A stretch of DNA of 33,370 nt from Legionella erythra. GTDB taxonomy: Bacteria; Pseudomonadota; Gammaproteobacteria; Legionellales; Legionellaceae. The notes under the pieces are model-generated. The model was given only the letters and a program-made list of their open reading frames with translations. It searched no databases and was not told where the DNA came from. The translations under genes and the position numbers were made by a program. This document shows positions 17,015 through 26,792 of the stretch, piece after piece; within the stretch, counting starts at the first letter, position 1, and every line of letters begins with the position of its first letter. Location: contig NZ_LNYA01000034.1 of the NCBI RefSeq assembly GCF_001467615.1, positions 128,010 to 161,379 on the forward strand, written 5' to 3'.

Positions 17015-17683
17015 ATGGCTTCCATTAATGGCATCAATACCAGTGTGAACATGCCTGGTGTACCGACTACCAGCGGTAATCAGAGCCTGGGACAAAAAGA
17101 TTTTCTACGCTTAATGATTGCTCAGGTACGTAATCAGGACCCCATGGACCCAAAAACAAATGGCGATTTTTTGGCGCAATTGGCTCAATTCAGTACTAAT
17201 GACGGTATCGCTCGTATGGAGCAGTCCATTACCCAGTTGGCTTCGTCACTCCAGTCCAATCAGGCACTTCAGGCTTCAGCTTTAGTCGGCCGCAAGGTAC
17301 TGATACCCAGCAGCACATTTAAGCTGGGTGCTGAAGGTGAGGCGAATGCTGCTGTTGACCTTCCGGCACCAGTATCAAATCTGACCGCTTCCATTTACGG
17401 TGAGAATGGTGAGTTAGTCCGTACTATCCCCCTGGGGACGCATGAATTGGGCCTATTCCAATTCGGCTGGGATGGCATGAATCAAAAAGGTGAGCGTATG
17501 CCCTCCGGTAAATACACCATCAAAGTGACAGGTAATTTCCAGGGCCAGGAAGTGGCTTTAAAAACCATGGTGGCTGCCAATGTTGACAGCGTTAATCTCG
17601 GCCAGAATGGTGAGGGCGTTCGATTGAATGTGGCCGGTATTGGTTCAGTGGCTTTAAGCGACGTTCGTCAAATTACTGCCTGA
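17015..17683 (+). CDS. flgD: Hook assembly scaffold FlgD
   Basis: 222 residues. FlgD forms the temporary cap at the growing hook tip that lets FlgE subunits polymerise, then is discarded when FlgK arrives. The conserved N-terminal export and assembly region is visible as GQKDFLRLMIAQVRNQDPMDPKTNGDFLAQLAQFS (about 25-59). The C-terminal half holds the Fn3-like and tudor-like beta region (LGLFQFGWDGMNQKGERMPSGKYTIKV). The ATG has AAGGAG about 8 bases upstream. Order and size fit the canonical operon. Confidence 0.95.
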   Translation: MASINGINTSVNMPGVPTTSGNQSLGQKDFLRLMIAQVRNQDPMDPKTNGDFLAQLAQFSTNDGIARMEQSITQLASSLQSNQALQASALVGRKVLIPSSTFKLGAEGEANAAVDLPAPVSNLTASIYGENGELVRTIPLGTHELGLFQFGWDGMNQKGERMPSGKYTIKVTGNFQGQEVALKTMVAANVDSVNLGQNGEGVRLNVAGIGSVALSDVRQITA

Positions 17684-17728
17684 TAAGCAGTCAATGCGTT
17701 TTATTGATTTTAATTGGAGGATAACGCT

Positions 17729-19042
17729 ATGGTATTTGGAACAGCAATCAGTGGTCTTCAGGCTGCGACCAGCGACTTGGAGGTTATTGGCAATAACATC
17801 GCTAATGCCTCCACAACTGGCTTTAAAATGTCCAGAGCAGAATTTGCTGATGTTTATTCCACTGGTGCTTTCGGCGGCGGCCGGTATGCGATAGGCAGCG
17901 GTGTGCGCCTTTCCCGCGTTCAGCAAATGTTTGGTCAGGGACCTTTATCATTTACCAATAACAGCCTGGATTTAGCGATTACCGGCTCCGGATTTTTTAC
18001 CCTAAGCAGCGGGGGGACACGCCTGTATTCCCGTGCTGGTTCATTTGGTGTCAGCAATGATGGCTTTGTGGTGAATGCTTCGCAACAACGGCTGGTGGGC
18101 TACCAGGCGGATGCCAGCGGCAACATCACCACCACGGTTGGCGATTTAAGCATTAATACGTCAAACGTACCGCCTAACGCCACCACCAATGCCCAGGTGG
18201 GTGTGAATCTCTTTGCCAACAGCACGCCACCGTCAGTGGCCTGGGTTGGAGGGGCTACGCCGGCTACGGATACCTATAATAACCCCACGTCATCGACCAT
18301 TTATGACAGTTTGGGTAATTCCCATGTTTTGACCATGTATTTTATCCGTGCCGATGCGGCCGCTGCCGCGGGTACACCCAATGCAGCCTCTCCGCCGGGT
18401 ACTCAAAACCAATGGTATGTCGCGTTTCAGATCGATAACCAGAACGTACCGGCTAACGTGGGTCCCAACAACACCGATAACCTGTTTCGGGTCAATTTCA
18501 ATGATGACGGCACCTTTGCCAGTGCGACAGATACAGCCAACAACCCCTTGGCCAATAACCTGATTCCATTGACCCAGACCTTAAGTAATGGCGCCCAGCC
18601 ATTGAATTTTACGGTTGATTTTTCTGACAGCACCCAGTTCGGCAGCCCGTTCGCCGTGCAATCCAACGTGCAAAATGGCGTGACAACCGGCCGTCTTGAA
18701 GGGCTGGATGTTGATGAGGAAGGGGTTATTTTTGGACGCTATACCAATGGTCAGTCACGGGCCATGGGGCAGGTGTTGTTAGCGAATTTTTCAAACCCTG
18801 ACGGTCTGCAAAGCATCAGCGACAACAACTGGGCTGAAACATCCTCTTCAGGGCAACCGCTGGTCGGTGTCGCAGGTACTGCAAGCCTTGGTTTGATTCA
18901 ATCGGGAGCGCTCGAAGGATCTAACGTGGATTTGACAGCGGAACTGGTCAAGATGATAACCGCTCAGCGTAATTTCCAGGCAAACGCGCAAGTGATTCAG
19001 ACTGGCGATGCGATGGCGCAGACCATTATTAATATTCGTTAA
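17729..19042 (+). CDS. flgE: Flagellar hook protein FlgE
   Basis: 437 residues from the ATG at 17729, chosen over the upstream in-frame start because GGAGG lies 8 bases before it and the product then begins MVFGTAISGLQAATSDL. FlgE polymerises into the hook, the universal joint outside the cell. The D0 N-terminal motif IGNNIANASTTGFK (about 22-35) and C-terminal LVKMITAQRNFQANAQVIQT frame a long variable middle (about 150-340) rich in Asn, Thr and Ala, which is surface-exposed in the hook. The gap of 45 bases from flgD shows no separate promoter that I can defend. Confidence 0.95.
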   Translation: MVFGTAISGLQAATSDLEVIGNNIANASTTGFKMSRAEFADVYSTGAFGGGRYAIGSGVRLSRVQQMFGQGPLSFTNNSLDLAITGSGFFTLSSGGTRLYSRAGSFGVSNDGFVVNASQQRLVGYQADASGNITTTVGDLSINTSNVPPNATTNAQVGVNLFANSTPPSVAWVGGATPATDTYNNPTSSTIYDSLGNSHVLTMYFIRADAAAAAGTPNAASPPGTQNQWYVAFQIDNQNVPANVGPNNTDNLFRVNFNDDGTFASATDTANNPLANNLIPLTQTLSNGAQPLNFTVDFSDSTQFGSPFAVQSNVQNGVTTGRLEGLDVDEEGVIFGRYTNGQSRAMGQVLLANFSNPDGLQSISDNNWAETSSSGQPLVGVAGTASLGLIQSGALEGSNVDLTAELVKMITAQRNFQANAQVIQTGDAMAQTIINIR

Positions 19043-19094
19043 TAGGGCACTTACTGCTGGTCACTCATAAGAATAATAAAGACGGGAGTAAATG

Positions 19095-19832
19095 ATGGAA
19101 CCTATTTTATATAATGCGATGCATGGTTCGCAGGTTAATTTTGACCGCCAGAATGTGACTGCCAATAATTTGGCTAATGCCAACACCCCTGGCTTTAAAG
19201 CTGATTTATTCCAGGCAGAATCCATGTTTGTAGTGGGCCCTGCTATTATCGATCAGGCTCTACCCATCGAAGAGGCGAACGGCACTAATTTTTCCCAGGG
19301 CGGGATAATGACTACTGGCCGCGATTTGGATGTGGCGATTCAAGGCCCGGATGGTTGGTTTTCGGTGCAGGATGCCCAAAAAAAAGAAGCCTATACCCGT
19401 GCCGGGGATTTTCACTTAACATCGACCGGGATGCTGGTAACGGCCTCTGGACTGCCGGTTTTAGGCGATGGCGGGCCAATTTCCATTCCCCCTGCGAAAA
19501 GCATTAACATAGGCAATGACGGCACTATTTCCATTGTGCCCCTGGATGGCGATCCGCGTGAAGTCTCGGTAATCGATCGTTTGAAGGTTGTTAAAATTGA
19601 ACCGAAGAATCTGACCAAGGGCCTGGATGGCTTAATGCACCTCACCGGCGGCGCTGCCGTACCTGATCCAGCCATCCGTGTCGTCAATGGGGCGCTTGAA
19701 GGCAGCAACGTCAATGCCGTTACGGAAATGGTCAACATGATAGCCGCTGGCCGCGAATTTGAAGCCCAGCTTAAGGTCATGCAGACGGTGGATGAAAACG
19801 CCCAGAGATTGGCACAACTATTGCAAGAGTAA
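19095..19832 (+). CDS. flgF: Flagellar proximal rod protein FlgF
   Basis: 245 residues from the second ATG of an ATGATG pair at 19092; the second is 6 bases from the GGGAG site and gives MEPILYNAMHGSQ. It builds part of the rod between FlgB/C and FlgG. Conserved parts are VTANNLANANTPGFKADLFQ near residue 22, the central QGPDGWFSVQ and AYTRAGDFHLTSTGMLVTASG, and the C-terminal LEGSNVNAVTEMVNMIAAGREFEAQLKVMQ. Size matches the family (about 250). 42 bases precede flgG. Confidence 0.94.
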   Translation: MEPILYNAMHGSQVNFDRQNVTANNLANANTPGFKADLFQAESMFVVGPAIIDQALPIEEANGTNFSQGGIMTTGRDLDVAIQGPDGWFSVQDAQKKEAYTRAGDFHLTSTGMLVTASGLPVLGDGGPISIPPAKSINIGNDGTISIVPLDGDPREVSVIDRLKVVKIEPKNLTKGLDGLMHLTGGAAVPDPAIRVVNGALEGSNVNAVTEMVNMIAAGREFEAQLKVMQTVDENAQRLAQLLQE

Positions 19833-19874
19833 GGCAGCAATTCAGTATTCAGTAGGCAATGACAAGGAATAGCT

Positions 19875-20660
19875 ATGGAACCAGCACTATGGGTCAGTAA
19901 AACCGGTCTTGATGCGCAATCCGAAAACATTACAAACATCGCAAATAACCTTGCCAACGTTAGCACCACCGGATTTAAAAAAGGACGTGCCGATTTTGAG
20001 GATTTAATTTACCAGAACCTGCGTCAGGCTGGTGCCTTGTCGACGCAAAATACCGAAATCCCAACAGGGATCTATATGGGAACCGGGGTACGTCTGGTCG
20101 CTAACCAGAAAATCTTCACCCAGGGACCTATTCAAAATACCAATAACCCGCTGGATGTTGCCATTCTTGGGCGCGGTTTTTTTCAGGTGCTCTTACCCGA
20201 TGGTACCCAGGCTTATACACGCGATGGCACATTCATGCTGGATTCGCAAGGGCAAATCGTGACTGCGAACGGTTATGTGGTGCAACCGCCCATTTCTGTT
20301 CCTGAACAGACGCAAAACATTACTATCGGTTCGGACGGAACCGTCAGCGTAGTCGTTGCCGGAAACAACGTACCTACCCAGATTGGTACCATGCAGCTGA
20401 CGGATTTTATTAACCCCGGCGGATTGCAGCCCATCGGCCAGAACTTGTATCTTGAAACCGTAGCCAGTGGGGCTGCGCAGACGGATAACCCTGGGAATTC
20501 GGGACTGGGCTTGCTACAGCAGGGGTCGCTTGAAGCGTCTAACGTCAATGTGGTTGAAGAATTGGTCAACATGATCCAGGCACAACGAGCCTATGAAATC
20601 AATGCACGAGCCATTGAAACCGTTGACAGCATGATGCAATTTTTGACTCAGACTCTTTAA
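19875..20660 (+). CDS. flgG: Flagellar distal rod protein FlgG
   Basis: 261 residues, the standard length of FlgG (E. coli 260). It forms the distal rod, the drive-shaft section running through the P and L rings. The N-terminal IANNLANVSTTGFKKGRADF, the central RGFFQVLLPDG and AYTRDGTFMLDSQGQIVTANG, and the C-terminal LEASNVNVVEELVNMIQAQRAYEINARAIET are diagnostic. The ATG has AAGGA upstream. Paralogous to FlgE and FlgF in the same operon; the rod-specific segment after the first helix (YQNLRQAGALSTQNTEIPTG) supports FlgG over FlgE. Confidence 0.96.
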   Translation: MEPALWVSKTGLDAQSENITNIANNLANVSTTGFKKGRADFEDLIYQNLRQAGALSTQNTEIPTGIYMGTGVRLVANQKIFTQGPIQNTNNPLDVAILGRGFFQVLLPDGTQAYTRDGTFMLDSQGQIVTANGYVVQPPISVPEQTQNITIGSDGTVSVVVAGNNVPTQIGTMQLTDFINPGGLQPIGQNLYLETVASGAAQTDNPGNSGLGLLQQGSLEASNVNVVEELVNMIQAQRAYEINARAIETVDSMMQFLTQTL

Positions 20661-20673
20661 TTAGGTAGTGACC

Positions 20674-21366
20674 ATGAGGACTAAAGGATGGGTTGTAACT
20701 TTATCGATGGCCAGCCTGCTTTCGGGTTGTGAACTGTTAAATCCTCCGGCCCCAGGCAACTCGCCGGATTTTGCTCCCACCTATCCCGTAACCCCGGATA
20801 ACAAGCAGGGCCGGGTGACTCAGGGGGCAATTTATAATGCGGAAACCGCCTTGCCATTGTTTGAAACGCCAAGGGCGCGTCATGCCGGGGACATTGTGAC
20901 TGTGCTTTTGGTCGAGAAAACCGATGCTCAGAAAAAAGCGACAACCATGCAGACTAAAAACGATAAAAGCCAGATCGTCAATGGCTCTTTTCTGGGGCGG
21001 CCGATTGCGCTTGGTGCGGGTTACAGCCTCGACTTTGACTTAAACGCCAAACGGCAATTCATGGGAGATGCTCGGTCCATTCAGAACAATAAGTTGGCCG
21101 GCAGTATATCCGTGACTGTGGCAAAAGTGTTGGCCAATGGTTCCATGATCATCCAGGGTGAAAAATGGGTATCCATTAATCAGGGGCATGAATACGTGCG
21201 CGTGTCGGGGATGATAAGACCTCAGGATATCAGCCCTGACAATACGGTCCGCTCCGATCGCATTGCCAATGCCCGCATTGCTTACGGCGGTACAGGTCAG
21301 GTTAATAATGTCAATGCCCAGGGGTGGTTCTCACGATTCATCTGGGGCCCCTTCTTCCCTGAATAA
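20674..21366 (+). CDS. flgH: Flagellar L-ring lipoprotein FlgH
   Basis: 230 residues from the ATG at 20674 (AGG 8 bases upstream; a GTG at 20668 is also in frame). A lipoprotein signal is clear: hydrophobic stretch then LLSGC with Cys19 as the lipidated residue. FlgH makes the L ring, the bushing in the outer membrane around the rod. Conserved parts are [23 protein letters not shown] (about 68-90), [22 protein letters not shown] and the C-terminal [27 protein letters not shown]. It lies 13 bases after flgG and 28 before flgI. Confidence 0.95.
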   Translation: MRTKGWVVTLSMASLLSGCELLNPPAPGNSPDFAPTYPVTPDNKQGRVTQGAIYNAETALPLFETPRARHAGDIVTVLLVEKTDAQKKATTMQTKNDKSQIVNGSFLGRPIALGAGYSLDFDLNAKRQFMGDARSIQNNKLAGSISVTVAKVLANGSMIIQGEKWVSINQGHEYVRVSGMIRPQDISPDNTVRSDRIANARIAYGGTGQVNNVNAQGWFSRFIWGPFFPE

Positions 21367-21394
21367 CAGGGGAGGGATAATACAGGATAGGGCT

Positions 21395-22495
21395 ATGCGT
21401 AAATGGAAGGCGACATTACATGGGATTTGCCTGCTGTTGCTGGTTCATACCGCGGCAGCAGAACGCATCAAGGACGTGGCGAATTTAGCCGGGGTTCGCA
21501 CCAACCAGTTGATTGGTTATGGCCTGGTTGTCGGACTGGATGGTACCGGCGATAAGTCCGGAACGCGCTTTACTGAACAAAGCTTTGGCAACATGCTGAC
21601 GCAATTAGGCATTAATATTCCTCCCGGCACCAAGCTCAATTCCAAAAACATTGCCGCTGTTATCGTCACCGCCAACCTAACCTCGTTTATGAAAAAAGGC
21701 CAGACCATGGATGTCAATGTCTCCTCCATTGGCGATGCGCAAAGCCTGCGCGGTGGTACTTTGTTGATGACGCCTCTGAAAGGGGCTGACGGTCGGGTTT
21801 ATGCCATGGCGCAGGGGCATTTGGTGGTCGTGGGGTTAAGCGTCACCGGTGAGGATGGCACCAATGTCACCGTCAACGTACCGAGTGGTGGCCGCATACC
21901 CAATGGGGCGACAGTCGAAACCGATATCCCCAACCCATTCTATTTTTCAAAGACTTTAACCTACAACCTGAATTCACCTGATTTTACCACGGCACGTCGA
22001 ATGGCCGATGCCATCAATCAAACCATGGGTCCGGGCACAGCAAGGCCCATTGATGCGGCCTCGATTGAAGTCACCGCGCCGAGACGGATGGGGCATCGTG
22101 TGGATTATGTTTCTGTTCTTGAGAATATCGAATTTACACCAGGCGAAGCGGAAGCCAAAGTGATTGTCAATCCGCGTACAGGAACCATTGTCATTAATCA
22201 ACTGGTTCGCGTGAAGCCAGTGGCTGTTTCACATGGTAACCTGGTGGTGACGGTCACTGAAAACCCCTTAGTCAGCCAACCCAATCCTTTTGCGGCTGGC
22301 AACACCGTGGTGACGCCTGAAAGCCAGATTGATATTTCCCAAAAATCACGGACTTTTGTGTTCGCTCCGGGCGCCACATTGCAGGAACTGGTGAAAGCCA
22401 TTAATGCTGTCGGCGCGGCACCGGGTGATCTCATTGCCATCCTGGAAGCGTTAACGCAGGCTGGCGCTTTAAATGCAACGATTATCATCATCTAG
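21395..22495 (+). CDS. flgI: Flagellar P-ring protein FlgI
   Basis: 366 residues from the ATG at 21395. The open frame extends back to 21263 inside flgH, but only the ATG at 21395 gives the Sec signal [22 protein letters not shown], cut before ERIKDVA. FlgI forms the P ring in the peptidoglycan layer. The opening [31 protein letters not shown] is the family signature. Other conserved blocks are [20 protein letters not shown] and [12 protein letters not shown], with the C-terminal [25 protein letters not shown]. FlgA, its chaperone, is not encoded in this operon and must be elsewhere. Confidence 0.95.
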   Translation: MRKWKATLHGICLLLLVHTAAAERIKDVANLAGVRTNQLIGYGLVVGLDGTGDKSGTRFTEQSFGNMLTQLGINIPPGTKLNSKNIAAVIVTANLTSFMKKGQTMDVNVSSIGDAQSLRGGTLLMTPLKGADGRVYAMAQGHLVVVGLSVTGEDGTNVTVNVPSGGRIPNGATVETDIPNPFYFSKTLTYNLNSPDFTTARRMADAINQTMGPGTARPIDAASIEVTAPRRMGHRVDYVSVLENIEFTPGEAEAKVIVNPRTGTIVINQLVRVKPVAVSHGNLVVTVTENPLVSQPNPFAAGNTVVTPESQIDISQKSRTFVFAPGATLQELVKAINAVGAAPGDLIAILEALTQAGALNATIIII

Positions 22496-22511
22496 CATAA
22501 AAGGTGACATC

Positions 22512-23552
22512 ATGACAGCAAACGGCGTGGCGATGGCTGATTTTAAAGGATTGCAAACCTTGCAATTGCAGGCCCGCAATGACTCGGAAAAAGCCTTGCA
22601 TCAAGCGGCTAAACAATTTGAGGCGATTTTTCTGCAGGCGATGATGAAAAGCATGCGCGCTCAGCATTTTGTCGAAGAAGGGACGGTTTTTCGGACGAAA
22701 TACGAACAAACCTTTCAGGAAATGCTGGATGGGCAGTATGCCTCGGAAATTGTCAAAGGCCCTGGGATTGGACTCGCGGATATGCTCACTAAACAATTGA
22801 GCAAGACCGTCTCCCGCCAAAGCGCACCAGTCGATAGTACTCAGGGTTTTCCGCTGCACGTCAACCAGCAGGGTTTTCCCTTGCACGCGGCGCATCAGGG
22901 CTTCGCTTTACAAAAAGCCGCCGCGCAAGCTTATTCCATGCCTTTGAAAGCCAATGCAGGCTATCCCCTGCAACACCACCGGGCTGCAATTCAGCAGGCC
23001 TATGCCGTTAAACCACCTTTAAAACCGCAATCGTTACCGGCCGAACAGGGGAAAACGGCACAATCCATTGATGAGTTCGTAAAATCCATCTGGCCTTATG
23101 CTCAACAGGCAGCCAGTATGCTTGGTCTTGATCCGAAGTTGCTTGTTGCCCAGGCTGCTTTGGAAACCGGCTGGGGTCAATACGTCACCCGGGATGAAAA
23201 CGGTGGCAGCAGCAATAATTTTTTCAATATAAAATCAACAGGTAAGCAACAAAATGACGCAGTGGAGGTAAAGACAACCGAGTATGTTGCCGATATACCT
23301 GTAAAGACGAAGGCTTTATTTAAAAAATATGCCTCTGTCGAGAACAGTTTTGCGGATTATGTCTCGTTAATTAAAGACAACAGCCGTTATGAGCAGGCTT
23401 TAGCAAATGCGAATGACCCACATCGTTTTATTAAAGCCCTTCATGACGCAGGTTACGCGACTGATCCCCGGTATGCGGATAAAATTTTATCCATTTATCA
23501 TGGGGATGAGTTACAACAGGCGCTGGCAAGGATTGGTTATACCATGGAATAA
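22512..23552 (+). CDS. flgJ: Flagellar rod cap and peptidoglycan hydrolase FlgJ
   Basis: 346 residues from the ATG at 22512 (AAGGTG upstream). The N-terminal rod-binding domain (about 25-100) has AAKQFEAIFLQAMMKSMR and FQEMLDGQYASEI. The C-terminal glucosaminidase/muramidase domain (about 185-345) has the catalytic Glu218 in QAALETGWGQ and NNFFNIKS. The two-domain layout lets FlgJ cap the rod and open peptidoglycan for it. The linker (about 108-175) is odd: it contains QGFPLH at 111-116 and 120-125, QGFALQ at 129-134 and GYPLQ at 150-154, an in-frame repeat expansion. 45 bases precede flgK. Confidence 0.95.
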   Translation: MTANGVAMADFKGLQTLQLQARNDSEKALHQAAKQFEAIFLQAMMKSMRAQHFVEEGTVFRTKYEQTFQEMLDGQYASEIVKGPGIGLADMLTKQLSKTVSRQSAPVDSTQGFPLHVNQQGFPLHAAHQGFALQKAAAQAYSMPLKANAGYPLQHHRAAIQQAYAVKPPLKPQSLPAEQGKTAQSIDEFVKSIWPYAQQAASMLGLDPKLLVAQAALETGWGQYVTRDENGGSSNNFFNIKSTGKQQNDAVEVKTTEYVADIPVKTKALFKKYASVENSFADYVSLIKDNSRYEQALANANDPHRFIKALHDAGYATDPRYADKILSIYHGDELQQALARIGYTME

Positions 23553-23597
23553 ACCCGTCCTTCGATGGCTGGCGGCATATTATGGGAGTCGTTCATT

Positions 23598-25547
23598 ATG
23601 GTGGGAATTTTCGGTATTGCAACGTCAGGTTTAAATGCGTTTCAGCGTGCCCTGGATGTGGTCGGTACTAACATTACCAATGTCAAAAATCCCAATTATA
23701 CCCGGCAAACGGTGCTCTTTGGCCAGTTGCCTTCACAACGTTTTGCAGGGTCTTATATTGGCAGCGGGGTGGTGATTACCGACATTCAACGCCATGCGGA
23801 CCGCTTCGCCAATCAGCAGGTGCGCGATACCTTGGCTGCCAAAACCCAATATGAGGTGTTTTATGAGCAGGCCGCGCAAATCGATAAATTGTTGTCTCAG
23901 GATGGCACCAACATCACGGCGAATCTGCAGAATTTTTTCAATGCGCTTTCCCAGCTTAACGATGCGCCGGATAGCAACGCGGCCCGTGATGTGGCGCTTA
24001 AACAAAGTCAGACGCTGGTTGAACAGTTTAGAACCATGCAGCAGCGCATCGATGAATATCAGCGGAACAACAGCACGCAATTAAGGGAAGCGGTTGACCA
24101 GATTAATGTGTATGCCAAAACCATTGCCGATATTAACCAGAAATTGACAGTGAACCGTAATTCACCTGATTTGCTGGATCAACGCGATGGCGTTCTTAAA
24201 GAATTAGCCAAAATCACCGACGTGACCATTGTTGAACGGGTTGACGGCGCTATTGATGTGGCTATTGGTACCGGTGAAATGCTGGTGATTGGCACGGATG
24301 CGCGAAGGCTTCTCGTGAATTCAAGCGGCTCGAATCAATTAAATGCCCAGATTCTCCTGGATAACGGCGCTGGAGTGATTGATATTACCCGTAACATGCA
24401 ATCCGGCATGATCGCAGGCTTGCTTGGGTTTGAGGACGATATCATGGTGCAGGCAAGCCAGGTTCTTGGGCAAATGGCCATGGGTTTGGCTTCCGCCTTT
24501 AACGCCCAGCATCGGCTGGGAATGGATTTAAATAACCAGCTGGGGCAGAATTTCTTTAATGATTTTAATACCTTGTCTGCTCAATTGGCCCGCTCGGTTG
24601 CAAATACCAATAATGCTGGCACGGGCGTGTTGTCGGTTGAAATCAGCGACATTAGCCAGGTTAAAATCAGTGATTATCAGTTGTATGTAACCGATACCGG
24701 GACCAATGAAGTCCGTGTCATCCGACGTTCCGACGGCCAGGCGACCACCTTAAACTGGACCAGTTCGCCGCCTGCTCCTCCGGCGGGCTCCGTCACCATT
24801 GACGGCATGACGATTACGGTGGATAACATAGCCAATCTGACTAACAATGATTCGTATACCTTAACCCCAACTCGCGGGGCAGCGCGCGATTTGACGCTGA
24901 ATTTAACCGATGCAAGGCAGCTTGCTTTCGCCTCCCCAGTACGAACTCAATCGGCTTTGACTAATACCGGCAACGGCGCCATTCGTCTTGGCAATGTATT
25001 AAACACCACGGATGTGAACAAGGATTTTCGCATTGAATTCATTTCCCCCACACAGTACAACGTGGTCAATGTCACGGATTCCGTGACCTCTGGCCCTTTT
25101 ACTTTTACACCGGGAACCGATAATACCGTGATGATTCCCAATGCCTTAACACCTTCGTATTCCGTGGTTTTGTCGGGTGTACCCGCGACTGGCGATCAAT
25201 TTACTGCTTCTTACAACACCGGCGGGATTGCGGATAACGGCAATGGTTTAAAGCTGACAGCGATTCAACAGGATCAACTGTTTGAAGGCGGAACGCAAAA
25301 TCTGTTTGATCGCTACTCCAGTTTGATCGGTTCAGTCGGGGGAAGAACCAATCAGGCTAAACTAAATAGCGAATCGGCCGATATGTTATTTAACCAGGCT
25401 GTGGATCTTCGCGATAGCAAAAGCGGCGTGAATTTGGATGAGGAAGCCGCAAACCTGCTGCAACTGCAGCAGGCTTATCAGGCAGCAGGCCAACTGCTAT
25501 CGGTCGCAAAACAGATGATGGATATCCTTTTTGCAGTGATGAGGTGA
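23598..25547 (+). CDS. flgK: Hook-filament junction protein FlgK (HAP1)
   Basis: 649 residues from the ATG at 23598 (GGGAG 9 bases upstream); the earlier in-frame start at 23565 has no ribosome site. FlgK joins hook and filament. The N-terminal IATSGLNAFQRALDVVGTNITNVKNPNYTRQTV and the C-terminal GVNLDEEAANLLQLQQAYQAAGQLLSVAKQMMD are the D0/D1 signatures. The variable middle (about 340-560) is longer than the E. coli protein (547), consistent with extra surface domains. It is tightly followed by flgL, 4 bases away, with the flgL ribosome site GAGGTG spanning the flgK stop. Confidence 0.95.
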   Translation: MVGIFGIATSGLNAFQRALDVVGTNITNVKNPNYTRQTVLFGQLPSQRFAGSYIGSGVVITDIQRHADRFANQQVRDTLAAKTQYEVFYEQAAQIDKLLSQDGTNITANLQNFFNALSQLNDAPDSNAARDVALKQSQTLVEQFRTMQQRIDEYQRNNSTQLREAVDQINVYAKTIADINQKLTVNRNSPDLLDQRDGVLKELAKITDVTIVERVDGAIDVAIGTGEMLVIGTDARRLLVNSSGSNQLNAQILLDNGAGVIDITRNMQSGMIAGLLGFEDDIMVQASQVLGQMAMGLASAFNAQHRLGMDLNNQLGQNFFNDFNTLSAQLARSVANTNNAGTGVLSVEISDISQVKISDYQLYVTDTGTNEVRVIRRSDGQATTLNWTSSPPAPPAGSVTIDGMTITVDNIANLTNNDSYTLTPTRGAARDLTLNLTDARQLAFASPVRTQSALTNTGNGAIRLGNVLNTTDVNKDFRIEFISPTQYNVVNVTDSVTSGPFTFTPGTDNTVMIPNALTPSYSVVLSGVPATGDQFTASYNTGGIADNGNGLKLTAIQQDQLFEGGTQNLFDRYSSLIGSVGGRTNQAKLNSESADMLFNQAVDLRDSKSGVNLDEEAANLLQLQQAYQAAGQLLSVAKQMMDILFAVMR

Positions 25548-25551
25548 TTTC

Positions 25552-26787
25552 ATGCGAATTTCATCAAACCAGATGTTTACGCGCGGCTTGAACAACATGC
25601 TGAAACAGCAGGCTGATACCTTGCGTATTCAGCAGCAATTGTCTTCGGGGAAACGGGTGTTGTCGCCCTCCGATGATCCCATCGCCGCGGCCAAAATCGA
25701 TTTGATGAATCAACGCATTTTTTTTGGCGAGCGCTTGGAGCAAAACCGCCAGAATGCCGACGGGGCGCTTAAGCAGGAAGAAAGCGTCATCGGCAACATG
25801 GCGGGTGTGGTTCAGAAATTAAGGGAGTTGCAGGTGCAGGCGGGTAATGGGTCGCTGACGGATTCCGCCCGAAAAGCACTGGCGGATGAAGCGCAGAATT
25901 TGCTGGATCAATTGCAGGGTTTAGCCAACACGCAGGACAGCAATGGTTATTACATGTTTAGCGGCAGCCGCTCCGAGGCACAAACCATTTCCCGGGATAT
26001 GAGTGGGCAGTATGTCTATAATGGCGATCAGACCCAGCGTTTTCAAGCCATCAGCAGCGGTTTGCAGGTGGCATTGAATGACACGGGCGATGATTTGTTT
26101 ATGCGGGTTCCCAGCGGTAATGGCCTATTCACCGTATCCGAGACAGCAACTCCCAACACCGGGACTGCCGTTGCCAGTTCAGGCAGTGTGGTGAATAATG
26201 CGGCCTATGTCGCCGATGATTATACTATCCAGTTTGCTTTAAATACCCAGAATCAACTGGTGGTGATGGTCAGCGGTGTGGCCAGTGGGAATGTTGTCCC
26301 TGCGACCGGCTTGCCTGATGATGCGCCTTTATATACCGACGGCATGGCAGTCAGTTTTAATGGCATTGAGATTAATATTACCGGGACGCCAGAGGCAGGG
26401 GATGCCTTTGCTGTGGCACCGGCCGCCAATGAATCCATTTTTGCGACAGCGGCGCGCATGGTCGCCAATTTAAGGCAACCCTTTGGTGCCGCCAGCGACA
26501 AAGCCCGCGTCTTCACCGAAAATAATCAGATTCTTGACCAGTTAGACAGTGGATTGGGTAATCTTCTCGATTTTCAGGCGCAGGTCGGCGCGCGGTTGAA
26601 TCAATTGGATGTAGCCGAAAAGGTCAATACCGATCTAATCGATATCAGCAAGGAAACCAAATCCAGGCTTGAGGATGCCGATTTGGAATCCCTGGCAGTG
26701 GAGTATCAATTACAGATTACCTATCTCCAGATTGCTCAGAAAACCTTCGCCAGTCTTCAGGGCTTGTCTGCGTTTAACTTCATATAA
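25552..26787 (+). CDS. flgL: Hook-filament junction protein FlgL (HAP3)
   Basis: 411 residues. It is the second junction protein, placed between FlgK and the flagellin filament. The N-terminal MRISSNQMFTRGLNNMLKQQADTLRIQQQLSSGKRVLSPSDDPIAAAK is a flagellin-type D0/D1 start, and the C-terminal DADLESLAVEYQLQITYLQIAQKTFASLQGLS is the matching helix. The middle (about 170-310) is a variable domain. E. coli FlgL is 317 residues, so this one has an insert in that region. Last gene of the operon; it converges on the gene ending at 26793, only 5 bases away. Confidence 0.95.
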   Translation: MRISSNQMFTRGLNNMLKQQADTLRIQQQLSSGKRVLSPSDDPIAAAKIDLMNQRIFFGERLEQNRQNADGALKQEESVIGNMAGVVQKLRELQVQAGNGSLTDSARKALADEAQNLLDQLQGLANTQDSNGYYMFSGSRSEAQTISRDMSGQYVYNGDQTQRFQAISSGLQVALNDTGDDLFMRVPSGNGLFTVSETATPNTGTAVASSGSVVNNAAYVADDYTIQFALNTQNQLVVMVSGVASGNVVPATGLPDDAPLYTDGMAVSFNGIEINITGTPEAGDAFAVAPAANESIFATAARMVANLRQPFGAASDKARVFTENNQILDQLDSGLGNLLDFQAQVGARLNQLDVAEKVNTDLIDISKETKSRLEDADLESLAVEYQLQITYLQIAQKTFASLQGLSAFNFI

Positions 26788-26792
26788 AAAAG

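Noticed and set aside
21263-21394. Extended start of FlgI inside flgH
   Set aside because: The extension would bury the Sec signal peptide that begins at 21395.
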